Notes: generated by a model not told the origin, from the letters alone. A stretch of DNA of 49,549 nucleotides from Caryophanales bacterium UBA2753 (GCA_002353275.1 DEJH01000027.1:1-49549), one strand, 5' to 3'. Positions 8,485 through 17,490 are shown, counted from the first letter of the stretch. Translations and numbers: made by a program.

Positions 8485-9768
8485 TCACGCTCCATCGATA
8501 TGGTTGTCACAGATGTTTTGGCTAGAATCACTTTCTTTAAACATCGTAGAAGAATTATGTGATTTACTTTCAGGCATATTCTTACGGTTCACATATTCTC
8601 TAAATAGTTCAACATCTTTAGTGTTGGTGAATTTTGCCATAAAGAAGGTATCACCCATAACTCCTGAGAGGACTTTTGGATATCTTCCTTGTCCACATAA
8701 TTCTTTTTCAAAAGTGCGATTAATATCTTCACTAGAATAGAAATAGTTCACTCCATCTCTTCTCGAAGCAGTCGCACAGTAAAACTTAGGGTAACATTCT
8801 GGGCGAGGATTAAAATCCGCCATAGTATCAGCGTAAAGTTGATACATATTCACTGAATTAGCGAAGTTATGCATATCAGGAGTGTATCCTCCTGGGGTTC
8901 TAATGTTGATTTCTAAACCAACAATATCTCCTACCTCAGCAAATCCAGGCATCTTCTTATTCACTCTAAAGAATTCGATATGGAAACATCTATTTTTAAG
9001 TTCAAAAGCCTTAACAGTGTTTCTCCCAATTCTTTCAAAATCAGGATCAATGAATGGGTTAGAGTAATAAAACATCTCACTTCCACTTTGAAGGATGTCA
9101 CTGATGGAAGGTGGGCACTCTAATGAAGCTACAAAAACTGCGTTACTATCTTTATCGGCAATGCCGTCAAAAGTAACGATATCGCCAGAGACAAATGTTT
9201 CACAAATATATTGGACGTTTTCTTGTTTTTTGTTAAAGAAAGCCTCTAATTCTTTTTCGTCTTTAATCTTAAAGCTTTCTTCCGCTCCAACTCCGATATC
9301 TGGTTTAACAAATAAAGGATAGCCGTTTTCTTTAGCGAATTTCTTTAATGGAGATAGGTCAGTAACTAAAGTATATGGAGCAACTTTCACCCCTGCTTTA
9401 ATGAAGCACTCTTTCATCAATGATTTTCTTTGATATCGATCAAGTTCGTTAAAATGTAAACCAGTATCGATATGGAAGATATCTCTAAGTTGAGCGTCTT
9501 TTCTTAACCAATATTCATTATTACTTTCTAAGAAATCGATATGTCCATATTTTCTTTCAAAGAAAGAGACCGCTTCTTTTTCTTCATCAAAGTTATCCAT
9601 GTTGTTAACTCGATAATATTCAGTTAAAGCATCTTTTAATTCTGGTTTTAACTCAACATAAGGAGCGTCCCCAACTCCTAAAACACGGAAACCAACATTA
9701 CGTAAAGAAACCGCGAATTGATAATATGTTTCTGGGAAGTTTGGAGAGATTAAGACAAAGTTCTTCAT
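8485..9768 (-). CDS. ATP-grasp domain ligase (carboxylate-amine ligase type)
   Basis: 427 residues. N-terminal Rossmann-like pre-grasp domain (residues ~1-110, FVLISPNFPETYYQFAVSLR), then the ATP-grasp domain: GYPLFVKPDIGVGAEESFKI (ATP-binding Lys and Gly-rich loop), YICETFVSGDIVTFDGIADKDSN, and the metal-binding FAEVGDIVGLEINIRTPGGYTPD. The RTPGG segment resembles the carbamoyl-phosphate-synthetase-like and L-amino-acid ligase subfamily. The last ~35 residues are Ser/Asp rich and probably disordered. It ends in TGA, direct evidence that UGA is a stop codon. It is the first gene of the leftward run that includes the GrpB-like, RimK-like and RluA genes. Confidence 0.85.
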   Translation of the reverse strand: MKNFVLISPNFPETYYQFAVSLRNVGFRVLGVGDAPYVELKPELKDALTEYYRVNNMDNFDEEKEAVSFFERKYGHIDFLESNNEYWLRKDAQLRDIFHIDTGLHFNELDRYQRKSLMKECFIKAGVKVAPYTLVTDLSPLKKFAKENGYPLFVKPDIGVGAEESFKIKDEKELEAFFNKKQENVQYICETFVSGDIVTFDGIADKDSNAVFVASLECPPSISDILQSGSEMFYYSNPFIDPDFERIGRNTVKAFELKNRCFHIEFFRVNKKMPGFAEVGDIVGLEINIRTPGGYTPDMHNFANSVNMYQLYADTMADFNPRPECYPKFYCATASRRDGVNYFYSSEDINRTFEKELCGQGRYPKVLSGVMGDTFFMAKFTNTKDVELFREYVNRKNMPESKSHNSSTMFKESDSSQNICDNHIDGA

Positions 9769-9891
9769 TTTGTTACCTTCTCTAGACTTTTGAAATAAGT
9801 CTAATCGTCATAACTGACGTAATAATTAGTTTACCACAAAATACTAATTAATAATAATTAATAAAGAAATATGCAGAAATTGCATTTTTAG

Positions 9892-9920
9892 TTGTAAATA
9901 TATGAGAAAATACCTATTAT
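9892..9920 (+). promoter_or_regulatory. promoter of the HTH-dehydratase fusion gene
   Basis: TTGTAA (9892-9897) and TATTAT (9915-9920) with a 17-base spacer, 18 bases before the ATG; GTGAGGT just before the start may act as the ribosome binding site. The rest of the 9769-9938 divergent spacer contains a TAGACTT/AAGTCTA inverted repeat at about 9783-9803 and AT-rich ATTAATAATAATTAAT-like tracts. Confidence 0.55.
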
Positions 9921-9938
9921 ATTCGTGAGGTAAACCTT

Positions 9939-11132
9939 ATGACTTTAAAAGAAATACGCAAAAACTGCAATTTAACTCAAAAAGAAGCTAGTGACTTCAT
10001 CGGAGTCCCACTTCGTACATATGTTGAATATGAAAATAACGAATTAAATGCTGATCAACTCAAGTTAGAAAGAATTAAAGAAAAGCTTGAAGAATATTCC
10101 AAAAACAATACCAGAATCCTTAAAGATAAGGTCTTATTAATCACAGGAGGAACTGGTTCCTTTGGCCACGCGGTTGTGGATCGATTCTTAAATACTGATA
10201 TTAAAGAAATCAGAATCTTATCTCGTGATGAGAAGAAACAAGACGATATGAGAAAGGAATATCATAACGATAAACTAAAGTTCTATATCGGTGATGTTCG
10301 TAATCTTGAAAGTATCATGGATTACTTTAAAGGGGTGGATTATGTCTTTTCCGCTGCCGCTTTAAAGCAAGTACCTTCTTGTGAATTCTACCCAATGGAA
10401 GCGGTAAGAACTAATGTTATTGGTTCTGATAACGTCATTACTGCCTGTGTTCGTAATGGAGTGAAAAAAGCAATCTTCCTCTCTACCGATAAAGCGGCTT
10501 ACCCAATTAATGCGATGGGTATTTCTAAAGCCTTAATGGAGAAAAACGTGATTGCTAGAAGTAGACAACTTTTAAAAGGCGATACAGTACTTTGCTTAAC
10601 TAGATACGGTAATGTCATGGCTTCTAGAGGAAGTGTTATTCCATTATTCTTAAATCAAATTAAAGAAGGAAAACCAATTACCATCACTAATCCGGAAATG
10701 ACCAGATTTATGATGACTTTAGATGATGCGGTTGATTTAGTGCTTTACGCTTTCGAACATGGTGAACAAGGTGATTTGTTTGTTCAAAAAGCTCCAGCAG
10801 CGACAATCGACACTCTTGCAAAAGCAATCATTGAATTAACTGGTTCTAAAACTGGCATTAGTTATATCGGTACTAGACACGGAGAAAAATTATATGAGAC
10901 TTTAGTCACTCAAGAAGAGATGCTTAAAAGCGTTGATCTCGGTAACTTCTTCTGTGTTAAAGCGGATAACCGTGATCTTAACTATGACAAATATTTCTCT
11001 AAAGGTAACAAACACTTAGATTTAGGAGAAAGTTATCATTCCCATAACACTAAACGATTAGATATTGAGGGAATGAAACAATTACTGAAGAAACTCGAAT
11101 TATTCGGTGGCCCAGTTAGACAACACGATTAA
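9939..11132 (+). CDS. UDP-GlcNAc 4,6-dehydratase (CapE/FlaA1 type) with N-terminal HTH domain
   Basis: 397 residues; the catalytic part alone is ~335. Residues 1-55 form an XRE-like helix-turn-helix (LKEIRKNCNLTQKEASDFIGVPLRTYVEYEN). The short-chain dehydrogenase core starts at ~64 with GGTGSFG (70-76, NAD(P) binding), then STDKA (182-186) and NAMGISK, giving an M-x3-K (M193/K197) in place of the common Y-x3-K; S. aureus CapE-type inverting dehydratases have the same arrangement. The C-terminal RDLNYDKYF...HNTKRLDIEGMKQLL is also CapE-like. The expected reaction is UDP-GlcNAc to a UDP-4-keto-6-deoxy sugar for surface glycans. No other capsule gene is nearby. The HTH fusion is unusual and could make the enzyme DNA-binding or self-regulating (inference). 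Confidence 0.88.
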   Translation: MTLKEIRKNCNLTQKEASDFIGVPLRTYVEYENNELNADQLKLERIKEKLEEYSKNNTRILKDKVLLITGGTGSFGHAVVDRFLNTDIKEIRILSRDEKKQDDMRKEYHNDKLKFYIGDVRNLESIMDYFKGVDYVFSAAALKQVPSCEFYPMEAVRTNVIGSDNVITACVRNGVKKAIFLSTDKAAYPINAMGISKALMEKNVIARSRQLLKGDTVLCLTRYGNVMASRGSVIPLFLNQIKEGKPITITNPEMTRFMMTLDDAVDLVLYAFEHGEQGDLFVQKAPAATIDTLAKAIIELTGSKTGISYIGTRHGEKLYETLVTQEEMLKSVDLGNFFCVKADNRDLNYDKYFSKGNKHLDLGESYHSHNTKRLDIEGMKQLLKKLELFGGPVRQHD

Positions 11133-11135
11133 TAT

Positions 11136-11175
11136 AAAAAGATGGGATAACTTGTAGGAAGTCCCATCTTTTTTT
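11136..11175. terminator. bidirectional terminator between convergent genes
   Basis: AAAAAGATGGGA and TCCCATCTTTTT form a 12-bp stem around a 14-base loop, flanked by A and T runs, so it can serve both the dehydratase gene (+) and the lipoprotein operon (-). Confidence 0.85.
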
Positions 11176-11199
11176 ATTTGCTTAATCTTAGTTTAATAA

Positions 11200-14193
11200 T
11201 TAATCTTTATAGAATGAATGACTTTCAGTGTCTGTAGTTGAACTGCTTTTGAATAATGAAAGAGTAATTGTATTACCTTCTTCATTTATGGATAAAGAGG
11301 TATTGGTTTCTCCTTTAGTTCCACTAGCGAATAAACGGTATCCGACTGCAAAGCTAGTGTTATCGCTTCCGCTTGCAAAATCTACTAATGTTAATGTGAC
11401 CTTACCAGCAGAATAGCTATATGTGAAATTAACTGACCAGACATCTTCTCCACCACTATTAGAACGAGTTCTTGTATATGTACCAGTTCTAGTAGAAGCA
11501 TTGAAGTTAAATTCATAAACATTATGATCATCCACTTGGTAAGCAAAGGTTCCGTCTAATTTCTGCATGATAGTAGGAGCAGTAACTTCCGCTCCAATAG
11601 TGACATCACCAGCAGGCATAAGGAAGGAATAGGCTCCACTTAATCCAGCAGTAATATATGTCTTGGTGCCATTATATTCGTAATAAACCTTATTTAAGGT
11701 ATAACCACTATTAACGGAAACGTTGAAGGTAACTCTATCGCCTTCTTCAGCTTCACTTTTAGCAGAACCATTAACTTTTAAGTTAGCGATGTTACCGCCT
11801 TCAAATGTAGCTTTATTAATTTGATATTTTGGAGTTACTGGTCTTTCAGTGACAGTGATTTCATAGCTTGCTCTCACAGTGACATAATTTTCAGTATATT
11901 CAAGAATTACTTCTTGTTTACCAAGTTGAGTCATATTTGGATAATTCTTCACGATTGGAGTAACTGTGGAAGTTTGTCCATCTTCATAAAAAATCGTACA
12001 AGTTCCATCAAATGAGAATTCATCATATTCATGATATGTTGTGGTGTATCCACTTAATTCCATTCTCACTGGGTAAATTGGATCAGGAGAACCATCATCA
12101 AGCTTAGTGATTAAAATCATTTCAAACGAATAATCAGGCATGGTGAAAGTAATAGTTTTAGTTCTCTTTGGTTCATCATAGAATTGTTCCCAAACTTCTC
12201 CTGCTTCATCATTAGGATAGAAACATTCAAATTTATATCCGTCTTCCACAGCGACAGTCATAGTAACTAGGCTACCTGGTTCTGCTCTATCTGGAAGAAC
12301 AGAATGTTCTAAATCGATATGAGCGACTGCTTCATGATTAAATCCAGAAGCATAAAGAATCGTTTTTGCAGTAGGAGAATCTGGATAAGTAACATGAATC
12401 GTATATCCAGTTGTTTTCTTTTGTCCGTCTTCGATATAAGTCACAGTAACGACTTTATCTCCAGCGGTAGTCATATCAGGAGTAGTAACACTAGAAGGGG
12501 TGACAACTTTAGTGTCTCCACTTTGATATTCTGCAGTCACTATTCCATCAAATTTAAATGTATCACCGATATGGTAATCCACTGTTTGATTAGTAACGAC
12601 AATCTTATCAAGAACTTCGCTTGGATCAATGATTTCTCCATAGGCGTTATAAATAACGATTTGTAGTTGCATATATCCAGGATAGCTATATACAATTCCT
12701 TCTTCAGTATTTCCCTGATAATTAGGATCAGTAATAACAACTTTACTTTGTTTATCATCAACAAAGCTAATTTGTCCATAACGAGTATCGCTATTCTTGT
12801 TAAATCCTTTAGTGGCTAAAGCGGTTTCTAATCGATCAACAAATAATAAGGCATTTGCTTTACTAGCATGAAGTTTAACAATTAAAGAAGAAACAGAAGT
12901 AACAAAGAGATACGCTCTTTCTTCTGGAGAATAATATTGGTTCGCATGAGCGGTACGATCTTCAAAATTAGTAATCCTATCGATTTCTCCATTGTCTGGG
13001 AAAGCAGGTAAGATGGTTCTTGCTTTACTCTTAGAGATATGTGTGTTTAACTTCGCAATTGTGTTAATATCTTCAGTTGGTTTGATTTTGTAACGATATT
13101 TAATAGTAAAGACACCATTAGGGAAATAATATCCAACAGTACGATTACCAGAATATGATTCATTTGGTCCAGTAAAGACCATATCAACATAATATGTTTC
13201 TTTCATTGAACCAGAGGAAACGATTTGTTCAATCACATAGTGATAATCATCAACCTTAGTGAATCCATTTTCTCTTAATGTTTCTCCGTAACTTGAGGAG
13301 ATATCACCACAGACATAATCTTCAGCGATCGCATATTTCTCTTGAGCGTAGCCATCATAATATTCACCAACTTTGAAAGAGTAAGACACTCCAGTTGGGA
13401 AAGGTGGAATTCTTTCATTAAAGTAACTATTAAATTTTTCTTTGTTTTCATTACTCCATTCTTCTTGAGGAATAAAAACTGTAGAAGGGTTATCAATATA
13501 CGCTTCAATAGCGGCATTATGAGTGGAATTAATATTTTCAAATTCCACAGTAACTTTACCGTCTTGAACTACTTTTTCAACAGTAGAAGGATCGATATAC
13601 CACAAAGTGAAATCACTAGTAATAACTAGCTGTTCGTTTACTACTGTCGCATATATCTTATTAGGCGCGGATATATAAGTAGTATCAAATCCACTTAAGC
13701 CTACCATAACCGCGATTGGATCAACTTCACTACAAGAATATTTGTCTCCTTCTTTCATGAAGGTGCCATTTAAGACTCTTTCAATCGCATAAGGATAAAT
13801 ATCACTTACTGATTTTTGAGCATCAGTAGAGTAGAAGCTATTAGGAACAACTTCATCTCCGTCAATCACTAAATCAAAACCAACATATCCTTGGTTCTTT
13901 TGATAAACGATACCTGAATAGAAAAGAGGATATTCACTATTAACGGAATAATAAGCTTTGTTATTGATGTTATAGAAACGATCAACATATGGGCTCTCTT
14001 CATCTTCCGCCACTGTGGTTATCACCTTAACAGTGTAGTTATGGTTCTCATAAAGCTTATTTTTAGCGGTAAAGAAAACATCACCTTCTGGAATCGGCTC
14101 AGGCGAAACACCGCCTGGGGTTCCACCATTAGAACCACAGCCAGTAAGCACTAATCCAAGTGCCATTAAGAAGGTGATGATTTTCGTTTTCAT
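11200..14193 (-). CDS. large lipoprotein with Ig-like and InlB-B-like repeats
   Basis: 997 residues. The lipobox LTGC (Cys19) follows a short signal peptide, so the protein is predicted to be membrane-anchored and surface exposed. Residues ~30-520 are a large region I do not recognise. After that, Ig-like modules (VDYHIGDTFKFDGIVTAEY, TTYHEYDEFSFDGTCTIFY) alternate with InlB B-repeat-like modules that end in FTMPDYSF or FLMPAGDVT. The last ~130 residues form a beta-rich domain similar in pattern to the C-terminus of the upstream secreted protein. No catalytic motif was seen; an adhesin or polymer-binding role is a guess. Its ribosome site is weak and lies in a small AAGAG/CTCTT palindrome. 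It is the last gene of a three-gene operon. Confidence 0.8.
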   Translation of the reverse strand: MKTKIITFLMALGLVLTGCGSNGGTPGGVSPEPIPEGDVFFTAKNKLYENHNYTVKVITTVAEDEESPYVDRFYNINNKAYYSVNSEYPLFYSGIVYQKNQGYVGFDLVIDGDEVVPNSFYSTDAQKSVSDIYPYAIERVLNGTFMKEGDKYSCSEVDPIAVMVGLSGFDTTYISAPNKIYATVVNEQLVITSDFTLWYIDPSTVEKVVQDGKVTVEFENINSTHNAAIEAYIDNPSTVFIPQEEWSNENKEKFNSYFNERIPPFPTGVSYSFKVGEYYDGYAQEKYAIAEDYVCGDISSSYGETLRENGFTKVDDYHYVIEQIVSSGSMKETYYVDMVFTGPNESYSGNRTVGYYFPNGVFTIKYRYKIKPTEDINTIAKLNTHISKSKARTILPAFPDNGEIDRITNFEDRTAHANQYYSPEERAYLFVTSVSSLIVKLHASKANALLFVDRLETALATKGFNKNSDTRYGQISFVDDKQSKVVITDPNYQGNTEEGIVYSYPGYMQLQIVIYNAYGEIIDPSEVLDKIVVTNQTVDYHIGDTFKFDGIVTAEYQSGDTKVVTPSSVTTPDMTTAGDKVVTVTYIEDGQKKTTGYTIHVTYPDSPTAKTILYASGFNHEAVAHIDLEHSVLPDRAEPGSLVTMTVAVEDGYKFECFYPNDEAGEVWEQFYDEPKRTKTITFTMPDYSFEMILITKLDDGSPDPIYPVRMELSGYTTTYHEYDEFSFDGTCTIFYEDGQTSTVTPIVKNYPNMTQLGKQEVILEYTENYVTVRASYEITVTERPVTPKYQINKATFEGGNIANLKVNGSAKSEAEEGDRVTFNVSVNSGYTLNKVYYEYNGTKTYITAGLSGAYSFLMPAGDVTIGAEVTAPTIMQKLDGTFAYQVDDHNVYEFNFNASTRTGTYTRTRSNSGGEDVWSVNFTYSYSAGKVTLTLVDFASGSDNTSFAVGYRLFASGTKGETNTSLSINEEGNTITLSLFKSSSTTDTESHSFYKD

Positions 14194-14225
14194 AAGAGGT
14201 ATCTCTTATTTAATTGTACATAAAG

Positions 14226-15932
14226 TTATGCGGCTTTTGTATAAGTTGCTGCTTTAGTAACACTACCTGAGGTGTTATAGGTAGTAATAGAAATAACATC
14301 GCCTGATACAGTTCCACTATTTGAAGTTTCTCTACTTGTGGCGGTTGTGCCATAAGTTAAATAGTAGTTACCCCAGTTATTATAGGAACATGTTACATTA
14401 GTAAAGGTGATATTGGTTCCGTCATATTCATAATTGAATGTATCAGTTCCAATAACACTTCCACCGGAATTGTACTTGTTGTAAACACCAGTTCCATCGC
14501 TATTAAACTCTAATTTCCATTTGATAGAAGAGTCGTAATTAAGGACATAAACACCTTCAAGAACATCACCGCTTTTTTCTTTAATAGAAATTGTGTAAGT
14601 AACATCTTGAACACCTGGGTAAGAAACAGTAATTGTTTGTGATGCGACAGCAGCGGATGAATCAAATCCACTAAAGTTAGAACTATCAACACTTAAATTA
14701 AATTCAAATTTTTCATCATTAGGGTTAGAGTACACACCAACGACTGTTGGAATAACGAATGATGAACCGACAGTATACTCTGTTTTTGGGTTTTCAACAC
14801 GTATGCTTTCTAATGTTAAAGCTTCTTCAAAAACAATTACGGTATCAACATCATAATAAGTTGGGACAGTAAATGTCACAACGCCATCATTATAATTATA
14901 GTTTTCAACGTAGTAATTTTCTTCGTATGCATCATAGTAAGTGAAGCCTGATTTAAAGACAGGTGTGAATGATAAAACTTCTCCTGGTTCTCCGTAGGCA
15001 GGTAAATTTGAGTTTTCAACATCTAAGAAGTCTGAGATTTCTCTAGTTTCTCCACCAACCGTGTAACTAAAACCCTTATAGCTAATTAATTTGGAAACTT
15101 CGGTTGGTTTAACATGAATATCAAATTGAGCGGTTTTGCCTCCAAAAGAAGCTGTAATAGTTTGAACTCCTAATGTATCCTTGTCATAGCCACTGAATTC
15201 TGCTGTTGTAACGATTTCTTCACTTGGTTCGTCGTCTTGAACGTATTGAGCGTAAACAGTTGGTTCGACAAATTCAGAACCTTGAGCATAATTTTTCTTA
15301 TAATCATCTTTGACTCTAATTCCAACGAGAGTCTTTTCGCCTGGATCGACTTCTGGATCACAAGAATAATTTAAGGTAACTTCGGTAATATCAATGAACG
15401 AAGTTGATGTTGGCACAAACTTAATATAAGTCGCACCAGCAATTTCAGTAATTACCTTGGTTTCTCCTTTGTTTATTGTCCCGGAATAAGATGGCGAGGT
15501 AGCTTCTTTGCTTGTATAAATAGAGAATGGCGAGGTAGCAGAGGATGTGGTAGCGGTTGTAATAGAGATTGATGTTACATTTTGAAAGGTAAAAGCATTC
15601 TCACCATTTTCATCTTTGGTAAATGTAAAGAATTTAGAAGCGTAACTACTACCACCAAAAGAAGCAACCAACTTGTTATATAATGGGTAGTTGTTTTCTG
15701 AATAAAAATAAATATTTGTGCCACTTTGGGTAGTTTTAAGAAATGAGTATTTATCAGTTGCTAACTTCTTTTGCCCAACAGTCGTGTAAGAATAACTAAG
15801 TGATCCAGGAGCGGCAGTTCCAGCCTTACTTCCTAAAAATTCCATGCCTCCAGCTCCTAGTGCAACTGCTAATCCGCCAGCAGCTAAAGTCATTGACGAT
15901 AAAATTGTAAGTATTAAAGCTTTCTTTTTCAT
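14226..15932 (-). CDS. secreted protein with Ig-like and InlB-B-like modules
   Basis: 568 residues from ATG 15932, which has GGAGG about 8 bases upstream; longer in-frame starts lack one. Signal peptide residues ~1-25. An N-terminal beta domain (SLSYSYTTVGQKKL... to ITEVTLNYSC) shares its layout with the upstream gene's product. Then an Ig-like module (LVGIRVKDDYKKNYAQGSEFVEPTVYAQY), an InlB-B-like module (PAYGEPGEVLSFTPVFKSGFTYYDAY...VTFTVPTYYDVDT), another Ig-like module (PKTEYTVGSSFVIPTVVGVY), and a C-terminal beta domain (LEGVYVLNYDSSIKWKLEFNSDGTGVYN). No anchor is visible, so it may be released or bound non-covalently. Function unknown. Confidence 0.8.
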   Translation of the reverse strand: MKKKALILTILSSMTLAAGGLAVALGAGGMEFLGSKAGTAAPGSLSYSYTTVGQKKLATDKYSFLKTTQSGTNIYFYSENNYPLYNKLVASFGGSSYASKFFTFTKDENGENAFTFQNVTSISITTATTSSATSPFSIYTSKEATSPSYSGTINKGETKVITEIAGATYIKFVPTSTSFIDITEVTLNYSCDPEVDPGEKTLVGIRVKDDYKKNYAQGSEFVEPTVYAQYVQDDEPSEEIVTTAEFSGYDKDTLGVQTITASFGGKTAQFDIHVKPTEVSKLISYKGFSYTVGGETREISDFLDVENSNLPAYGEPGEVLSFTPVFKSGFTYYDAYEENYYVENYNYNDGVVTFTVPTYYDVDTVIVFEEALTLESIRVENPKTEYTVGSSFVIPTVVGVYSNPNDEKFEFNLSVDSSNFSGFDSSAAVASQTITVSYPGVQDVTYTISIKEKSGDVLEGVYVLNYDSSIKWKLEFNSDGTGVYNKYNSGGSVIGTDTFNYEYDGTNITFTNVTCSYNNWGNYYLTYGTTATSRETSNSGTVSGDVISITTYNTSGSVTKAATYTKAA

Positions 15933-15948
15933 AGGGTTTCCTCCTTTT

Positions 15949-17175
15949 TTAAGCTTCGTATACAAGCGTTCTTGCAAAACTATTAACTAGAGGCAAAGAT
16001 AAACGCTTTATATCTAAATTTACATTAAAAGTAACCGCAAGTGAACAACTACTTTCTAAATGCGCGTGAGAACTGTATTCAGGACTGCTCACATTGGAAA
16101 AACTCACAGTTAGATTGTCATTACTTATTGTCCAATTAAATGTCTGGGTTTCAGTCCACGCAGTAAATGAATTTGTATTTCTTATTACGATAACGCCTTG
16201 AGATAGGCTGGTGAATGTTAATGTACCATTGATTTGGCTTGATTGGGAACAAGTCATCTCAAAAGCGCCGTGATTAACTAAGTTGTCTGCAACAGAGTCA
16301 GCAGAAGCTTCCTTAACTGTGACATTTTGATCGCAGGATTTACCTCCATAGGAAACAATTATACTTGTGTCGCTTGTTGAAAGAGCCGTTGATAACGATG
16401 GAGAGAAGCTGAAATCAGATTCATTTCCGCTATAAGTGATGTCTTCGGAAGAGAGATCGTCATACGATGCAGTAATGACTAATCCAGTTGGATCAAAAGT
16501 GTCACCTTCTGTGTATTCAACTTTAGTTGGGGCGGTTTTAACTACAATACCAGTAAGAGTTTTTTCTGCTGGAACATCAGGTGTTCCACTTGCACTGCAA
16601 TAATATGTAATTGTGAATGATGAAATTTTTAAAGTCGTGTTATTTGAATAAGTTAACTTCAAAAATTTAGCTCCAGCAACATCTGTATTAACGCCTCCGA
16701 ATGCAACCGTCCCGGCATCATTCCAGTTTGTTCCGTCATTTGATTTTGAAACCATTACTTCTCTAGTACTATCGCCTGTCAATGTAATGCTAGAAATATA
16801 TTGGAACCCAAATTGAGTTGTATCACTATTTGCGACAGTAAAAGTAATTTCTGGTTCAACACTACCCTTATCAAAAGTACCACACATAGCAGCAACGTAA
16901 TTGTTGCCAAGGGAAACATTCGATGCGTTTCTTAAATATATAGTTCCACCAGTTGTGGTGCTTCCAGAAGTGTAATAGTAGTTATTGCTTCTAACAACTT
17001 GTGTACCTGTTGCTCTTGAAAAAGTAATCGATCCGTGAATTGTATCGCTCGCTCTTCCCCTTAAAATATTTTTACTTAAATTGATATTGTTTGATGAAAG
17101 AGACGCAGCTAAAGCAACAATAGCAATAGCCGCTATTGAAGCATATTTGATGAATTTGTTACTTTTACTAATCAT
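15949..17175 (-). CDS. secreted protein with discoidin-like N-terminal and Ig-like domain
   Basis: 408 residues from ATG 17175 (GGAG 10 bases upstream). A signal peptide or N-terminal membrane anchor at ~8-28 is followed by a beta-sandwich-like region (ITFTVANSDTTQFGFQYISSITLTGDSTREVMVSKSNDGTNWNDAG...AKFLKLTYSNN) whose repeated Asn/Thr/Ser strands resemble discoidin-type folds. Then comes an Ig-like module of the same kind as in the nucleases (PTKVEYTEGDTFDPTGLVITASYDD). The last ~25 residues differ in composition from the rest; a frameshift near the end is possible but not shown. First gene of the secreted-protein operon, 16 bases before the next gene. Function unknown. Confidence 0.78.
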   Translation of the reverse strand: MISKSNKFIKYASIAAIAIVALAASLSSNNINLSKNILRGRASDTIHGSITFSRATGTQVVRSNNYYYTSGSTTTGGTIYLRNASNVSLGNNYVAAMCGTFDKGSVEPEITFTVANSDTTQFGFQYISSITLTGDSTREVMVSKSNDGTNWNDAGTVAFGGVNTDVAGAKFLKLTYSNNTTLKISSFTITYYCSASGTPDVPAEKTLTGIVVKTAPTKVEYTEGDTFDPTGLVITASYDDLSSEDITYSGNESDFSFSPSLSTALSTSDTSIIVSYGGKSCDQNVTVKEASADSVADNLVNHGAFEMTCSQSSQINGTLTFTSLSQGVIVIRNTNSFTAWTETQTFNWTISNDNLTVSFSNVSSPEYSSHAHLESSCSLAVTFNVNLDIKRLSLPLVNSFARTLVYEA

Positions 17176-17204
17176 ATGCTCGTGTCTCCTTTCCCATATT
17201 AATA

Positions 17205-17242
17205 TGTGTGCGCGCATACACAATATCCGCGAAAACCGCGGA
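17205..17242. repeat. two GC-rich inverted repeats upstream of the secreted-protein operon
   Basis: TCCGCG-AAAAC-CGCGGA (17226-17242) is a perfect 6-bp inverted repeat. Next to it, GTGTGCGCGCATACAC is an imperfect dyad. Both are CpG rich inside very AT-rich DNA and sit 30-65 bases upstream of the start codon at 17175, where operators would be expected. Confidence 0.5.
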
Positions 17243-17356
17243 AAATATATTTGTGTAATAACCTACCATAATTTTAAAAAACTTGTCAAACTTTTTTGTT
17301 TATTTCGATTTAATCAACTGATATTAACATTTAAAAGTAGCAATAAATTCCCAGGT

Positions 17357-17362
17357 TATAAT
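17357..17362 (+). promoter_or_regulatory. -10 box for the noncoding RNA at 17369-17490
   Basis: Perfect TATAAT in the context GGTTATAATAC. A good -35 is not visible at 16-18 bases, so strength is uncertain. No open reading frame of note follows before the terminator. Confidence 0.4.
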
Positions 17363-17368
17363 ACAAAG

Positions 17369-17490
17369 CCTAAATACCACCCACAATTAATAGAGGGAGA
17401 ACCCTTGATGGGCGAGGGGTGGTGTGTTAATATATAACATATAGTTGTCTTTGGGTCACCCGAGTAACACTCTCGAGTGAGCCTTTTTTA
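17369..17490 (+). ncRNA. candidate antitoxin-like small RNA opposite the small peptide gene
   Basis: About 120 nt between a TATAAT box and an intrinsic terminator, without a convincing ORF. The first part folds strongly: ACCACCC pairs with GGGTGGT, enclosing an AGGG-AGAA-CCCT hairpin. The RNA ends where the 23-codon hydrophobic peptide gene on the other strand ends, so it would be antisense to the 3' untranslated part of that mRNA. This is the tail-to-tail layout of type I toxin-antitoxin pairs such as txpA/RatA. Both boundaries are inferred from sequence only. Confidence 0.45.
17453..17490 (+). terminator. terminator of the small RNA
   Basis: GGGTCACCCGAG pairs with CTCGAGTGAGCC (10 of 12 positions) around a 7-base loop and is followed by six or more T. 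The T run abuts the stop codon of the opposing peptide gene. Confidence 0.75.

Noticed and set aside
11228..13629. Open frames of 60-115 codons opposite or out of frame with the large lipoprotein gene
   Set aside because: No ribosome sites, low-complexity translations, and the long frame on the minus strand explains the region.
15949..16030. Frameshift at the end of the 15949-17175 gene
   Set aside because: The last ~25 residues look different, but no alternative frame gives a better continuation and the stop fits the spacing to the next gene.
14226..17175. GCGGNIATTS-type sorting tails on the other secreted proteins
   Set aside because: Their C-termini contain no Cys-Gly-Gly signature, no hydrophobic span and no basic end.
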